Below are positions 13,810-17,074 of a stretch of DNA of 17,074 nucleotides, piece after piece (the first letter of the stretch is position 1; every line of letters starts with the position of its first letter). The position numbers and the translations under genes are program-made. The stretch comes from Promethearchaeota archaeon (GTDB taxonomy: Archaea > Asgardarchaeota > Lokiarchaeia > Sigynarchaeales > SOKP01), in contig WJIN01000246.1 in the NCBI GenBank assembly GCA_014730295.1, forward strand, positions 1 to 17,074, written 5' to 3'. The notes under the pieces are model-generated. The model was not told where the DNA came from, did no database searches, and saw only the letters and a list, made by a program, of their open reading frames with translations.

Positions 13810-14763
13810 ATGTCTGCTAAGAAAAATGAATCAGAGAAATCAGAAAAGGATGAAGAAGATGAGCAATTGAAATTGGATTCACTCAAAAAAGCTGGCAAAA
13901 TAGCACAAGAAGTAAAAGAGTTTATAAAACCACAAATCAAAATAGGTGCGAAAGGATTAGAGATTGTATCTTCGGCAGAAAAAAAAATATCCGAATTGGG
14001 GGGAGCGTGCGCTTTTCCCGTTAACTTATCCATAAACAATATCGCAGCTCATTATACCTCCCCACTTCGAGATGATGGTCTGACAATAGAGGAAAATGAT
14101 CTCGTAAAAATAGATCTAGGTGTTCATATTGAAGGATATATTGTTGATACAGCATTCTCTGTAAATTTTAATCAGGAGGAGTTCTTACAAAATATTATTA
14201 CTGCGACAGACACAGCAGTAGAAGCAGCAAAAATGATGGCGAAACCAGGTGTAAATACAAAAGATATTGGGAAGAAAATCGAAGATATTGTAAAAGGATT
14301 TAATTATAATCCCATAAAAGAACTGGGAGGTCATCAAATAGAACGATGGAGAGTCCATGGTACCAAAGCCCTTCCAGAATTAGGAACCCAAGGTGGAGAC
14401 GAAATGGAAGTAGGAGATGTATTTGCTGTTGAAATATTCGCTTCGACAGGAGGTGGTTCAGTCCATAATACCAATAATTGTCATATTTATGCACTCAACC
14501 CATATACTGGGCGGGTTCCCCTGAGAAGAAAGAGTTCGAAGCAAATACTAGGTTTTGTAAATAGAAACTATAAAACATTACCTTTTGCAGAAAGATGGTT
14601 AGGTGAGGAATTTCAAATAGGTGTCGCATTTGGACTACAAGAGCTTATACAACAAGGAAAATTAAGAGAACATAATGTACTCTCCGAAGAGAAAGACGCC
14701 TATGTTGCTCAATCAGAGGAAACAATTTTGATCACTGAGGATGGCTATGAACAATTAACATAA
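13810..14763 (+). CDS. map: type II methionine aminopeptidase
   Basis: A 317-residue metalloprotease that removes the initiator methionine from nascent proteins in the cytosol. All five dinuclear metal ligands are present: D102 in KIDLGVH, D113 in YIVDTAFS, H175 in LGGHQIERW, E208 in FAVEIFAS and E303 in AQSEETIL. The catalytic His is H81 in NNIAAHYTS. The insertion of about 60 residues between E208 and E303 (roughly 232-292) is the helical subdomain that marks type II enzymes of archaea and eukaryotes. Unlike compact archaeal enzymes it begins with about 22 highly charged residues (Lys/Glu/Asp/Ser, no hydrophobics). This recalls in a short form the charged N-terminal extension of eukaryotic MetAP2. 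Because all ligands are kept, it is not an EBP1-like inactive relative. It diverges from the Roadblock gene and is followed by a glycosyltransferase 51 bases on. Confidence 0.93.
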   Translation: MSAKKNESEKSEKDEEDEQLKLDSLKKAGKIAQEVKEFIKPQIKIGAKGLEIVSSAEKKISELGGACAFPVNLSINNIAAHYTSPLRDDGLTIEENDLVKIDLGVHIEGYIVDTAFSVNFNQEEFLQNIITATDTAVEAAKMMAKPGVNTKDIGKKIEDIVKGFNYNPIKELGGHQIERWRVHGTKALPELGTQGGDEMEVGDVFAVEIFASTGGGSVHNTNNCHIYALNPYTGRVPLRRKSSKQILGFVNRNYKTLPFAERWLGEEFQIGVAFGLQELIQQGKLREHNVLSEEKDAYVAQSEETILITEDGYEQLT

Positions 14764-14814
14764 ATAATCAATTTTATTCTAAAAAATATATCAAAACTTA
14801 ATTCGCCAATAAAG

Positions 14815-15924
14815 ATGCGAAAATTAAATATCTGCCTTATTTCCTTTAAGATACCACCTGATTCTATGGATGGAACCGCTAAATTTTTTAGAGGTATTTA
14901 TGAGTATTTGAAAAAACAAGGGCATAATATTACCTTACTCACCGGAAAATGGAATTATGAGCTACAAGATCCGAATATAAAACAAATCGATATTATACCA
15001 CGACGGTTTTTTTGGATCTTTCCATTCTACATTGGCGTGATAAAATTCCTAAGATCTCACACATTTGATATTATTCATGGAAATAATCCAAAAGGAGCAC
15101 TTCCCATCATACTGGCAAATAAAACACAATTTGGATCTACAATCCATGATCTAGGATTTTTTACTCGTATTCCATTTGAGAAGATTTTGATTAGATTTAT
15201 TGCTAAAACATCAAGGTTCATAACTACATGTTCAACTCAAATTAAGAAAGATTTAGTAAAAGAATTCCCAGATCTAAATCCAAATAAAATTTTTAATCTT
15301 TATTCCGCCATAGAAGAAAAATTTAGGCCATTTCCCGAGAAAGCGAGAAATCTTAAAGATAAATTAGATCTTGAAGGCCCTACCATACTATATATTGGTC
15401 GTGTTTCATATTATAAAGGTGTAGATGATATTATTAAAGCTTATTATCTTGCCAAGAAAAAGATTCCCGAATTGAATCTCATTATCGGAGGTCTTCCAGA
15501 TTTCAGGACTCAAAGTGAATATGAATCATGGAAACAAAAATACACAGATATATCATTCGTGGGTTATATCCCCGATGACCAGATTCCAATCTATTATAGT
15601 TTAGGTGAAATCTTCATAACATATTCATATGCGTTCGAAGGATTTGGACTAACCCCGATAGAAGCAATCGCTTGCGGAACTCCCGTGATATGTTCATCAA
15701 TTCCTGTATTCAAGGAAGTTTTGCAAGACAATGCTATTTTTGTGGAACCCAGAAACCCCAAATTACTTGCAGACGCCATAGTAGATTTAATAACTAATGA
15801 TGAGAAAAGACAGAACTTAATTGGTAAAGCTCAGCGATTCATTCGACGTTATACCTGGCAAACAGTAGGAGAAAAATTAGAAAAAGTTTATCAACGATTT
15901 CTAAAAATGAAGGAATCGGATTAA
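14815..15924 (+). CDS. glycosyltransferase, GT-B fold, family 4 type
   Basis: A 369-residue retaining glycosyltransferase with two Rossmann-like domains. The N-terminal acceptor domain starts directly with strand NICLISFKIPP and the Gly-rich turn M18-DGTAKF, then H88-GNNPKG. The C-terminal nucleotide-sugar domain opens with I191-LYIGRVSYYKGVDDIIKAY, where G195-R196 and K201-G202 are the usual phosphate-binding residues. It ends in the family signature E275-GFGLTPIE283-AIACGTPVI, the E-x7-E motif. There is no signal peptide or membrane helix, so it acts on the cytosolic face, as in assembly of lipid-linked glycans. Donor and acceptor cannot be inferred. It begins 51 bases after the aminopeptidase gene, with a possible TATA element (AAAAAATATATC) in between, and has no Shine-Dalgarno site. 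It converges with the radical SAM gene, 32 bases away. Confidence 0.93.
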   Translation: MRKLNICLISFKIPPDSMDGTAKFFRGIYEYLKKQGHNITLLTGKWNYELQDPNIKQIDIIPRRFFWIFPFYIGVIKFLRSHTFDIIHGNNPKGALPIILANKTQFGSTIHDLGFFTRIPFEKILIRFIAKTSRFITTCSTQIKKDLVKEFPDLNPNKIFNLYSAIEEKFRPFPEKARNLKDKLDLEGPTILYIGRVSYYKGVDDIIKAYYLAKKKIPELNLIIGGLPDFRTQSEYESWKQKYTDISFVGYIPDDQIPIYYSLGEIFITYSYAFEGFGLTPIEAIACGTPVICSSIPVFKEVLQDNAIFVEPRNPKLLADAIVDLITNDEKRQNLIGKAQRFIRRYTWQTVGEKLEKVYQRFLKMKESD

Positions 15925-15956
15925 AATGTTTCTCTACTTTATAAAATCGGTGGCTT

Positions 15957-17074
15957 TTAATGCAACCATCTGGTTTGCCCGAAAGTAATTAGACGATATT
16001 TTCGTACTCTGTCATAATCATTCCAAAAACATCCATAACATTCTGGGATATTTTCGCGTGAATCGATGAGCAACCTTCTAAATGCTCTGTATTTTTTTCC
16101 GTTCCAGATTTCATTAAATGAGTTTTTATATATGTTTCCCATGACATATTTTTCGCTAGTAAGATAACAGCATGGTAGAACCTTTCCCGTTGCAGTAATA
16201 TATGTAGAGATCCATGGAGTGAGACACGGGCTTTCGTTTTTTAATGTTTTCCTGCTTAATAAATCAATTAGTTTTTCACGCCAGATGATATAAAATAGTT
16301 TTTTTTGCCTTTCCGTTATAGAATTAATGTCTTTGTTTATGTTAGCTATCGCTGTTTTAAGTTGTGTATATGTTGGGACGATATCAGAATCCACTCCAAA
16401 ATCAAACACGGGCTCTAATCTAAATGAGTCCAATAGTTCCCATTTTTTAAGATATTGAAACATGGATTCATATTCTTCCAGATTTTTAGATTGAAGACAG
16501 CAAAGAATTCGTATAATTGTCTTTTTTCTGTCCATTGTAGCCAATAACTTCTCGAAATTTTCAATACAACGATAAAATGTTGAACTTCTAGTTATTTCTT
16601 CAAATGATTGGGGGTTTGTGCCGTGTAAAGAAAAAGTCAAAATGGTAGGGGGATTTGAGACCAATTTTTCGATATTAATATCATTCATTAAAGACATATT
16701 GCTCGGCATAGAAGTAGTAATATGTTTGCGATTGCATAATTCCAGGAATTTATAAATATCCGTGTTCAATAATGGTTCTCCCAATCCATTTAGTGTAAGA
16801 TATAAAGGATTTATATTCTCTACCATGTGTTTAAATGTTTTATAGGAAATAATATTGTCTAAAGTCCTAATTTTTTGGAGATTGTGTCTGTCACACATAA
16901 TGCAATCGAAATTGCATCGGTCAGTAATTTCAATTTGAAGTCTGATGGGTCCATCTTCTGAGGCGGCGGGAGTTCCTAATATTGAATAAAATAAAACACT
17001 GAATGCTTTTTTAATTTTAAATAAAGAGGTGAACTGGTTATTTCCAAAAATTAGTAATAAATCTTGAAGACGTC
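15957..17074 (-). CDS. radical SAM/SPASM domain protein, start beyond right edge
   Basis: The minus-strand frame is open from the right edge to the stop at 15957, giving 371 visible codons. The radical SAM cluster motif C-N-F-D-C-I-M-C is encoded at 16893-16916 within RLQIEITDRCNF. The ATG at 16898 is the Met inside this motif and cannot be the real start. A further 58 codons upstream contain no ATG, so the N-terminus lies off the window. After the motif come the Gly-Glu motif LNGLGEPLLN and a TIM-barrel core. A C-terminal SPASM-type cluster domain follows, with C-L-T-P-W, then T-G-K-V-L-P-C-C, MGNIYKNSFNEIWNGKKYRAFR and C-Y-G-C, which should bind an auxiliary iron-sulfur cluster. Such enzymes use S-adenosylmethionine radicals to modify peptides, proteins or small molecules. 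The substrate is unknown, and no precursor-peptide gene is seen beside it. Confidence 0.9.
   Translation of the reverse strand, partial: RLQDLLLIFGNNQFTSLFKIKKAFSVLFYSILGTPAASEDGPIRLQIEITDRCNFDCIMCDRHNLQKIRTLDNIISYKTFKHMVENINPLYLTLNGLGEPLLNTDIYKFLELCNRKHITTSMPSNMSLMNDINIEKLVSNPPTILTFSLHGTNPQSFEEITRSSTFYRCIENFEKLLATMDRKKTIIRILCCLQSKNLEEYESMFQYLKKWELLDSFRLEPVFDFGVDSDIVPTYTQLKTAIANINKDINSITERQKKLFYIIWREKLIDLLSRKTLKNESPCLTPWISTYITATGKVLPCCYLTSEKYVMGNIYKNSFNEIWNGKKYRAFRRLLIDSRENIPECYGCFWNDYDRVRKYRLITFGQTRWLH

Noticed and set aside
13810..14763. EBP1/PA2G4-like inactive aminopeptidase homologue
   Set aside because: All five metal ligands and the catalytic His are present, so an active type II enzyme is the better call.
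1..17074. CRISPR array or long direct repeats
   Set aside because: No regularly spaced identical repeats were seen; the only periodic DNA is the degenerate coding repeat of the LRR gene.

Overview
The window looks like chromosomal DNA of an Asgard (Lokiarchaeia-like) archaeon. The signs are AT-rich spacers with archaeal TATA elements, T-tract terminators, a type II methionine aminopeptidase, a Roadblock/LC7 protein, a large leucine-rich-repeat protein, and two adjacent small-molecule-binding/trafficking-fold (TRAPP/V4R) proteins. Two genes carry strong purine-rich Shine-Dalgarno sites; most others have little or none. The lineage is inferred from gene content only, because no rRNA or marker gene is present.

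Layout, left to right. A DDE transposase on the minus strand (1-1494) runs off the left edge as one intact frame of 498 codons. A gene-poor gap of about 0.6 kb follows (1495-2106) with a possible tRNA remnant. Then come a thioredoxin (2107-2460) and a tightly coupled two-gene operon of V4R/TRAPP-like proteins (2642-4617). A seven-helix membrane protein lies convergently on the minus strand (4731-5438). It shares a divergent promoter region with an operon of a membrane-anchored penicillin-acylase-family hydrolase and a small membrane protein (5701-8710). A 699-residue protein with 16 to 17 leucine-rich repeats (8859-10958) converges on an unrecognised 723-residue zinc-ribbon protein (10978-13149). 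The latter lies just downstream of a Roadblock protein on the same strand (13222-13593). Diverging from these are a type II methionine aminopeptidase (13810-14763) and a family 4 type glycosyltransferase (14815-15924). A radical SAM/SPASM protein on the minus strand (15957 to the right edge) has its start outside the window.

The most interesting part is the pair at 2642-4617: two paralogous V4R/TRAPP-fold proteins joined by a TAGTG stop/start overlap. Both carry a CPxC motif, and one has a long helical C-terminal extension of unknown type. Also notable are the Roadblock gene followed by a large unknown protein, and an LRR protein whose N-terminal half is an internal duplication. No CRISPR array, rRNA or complete tRNA was seen.
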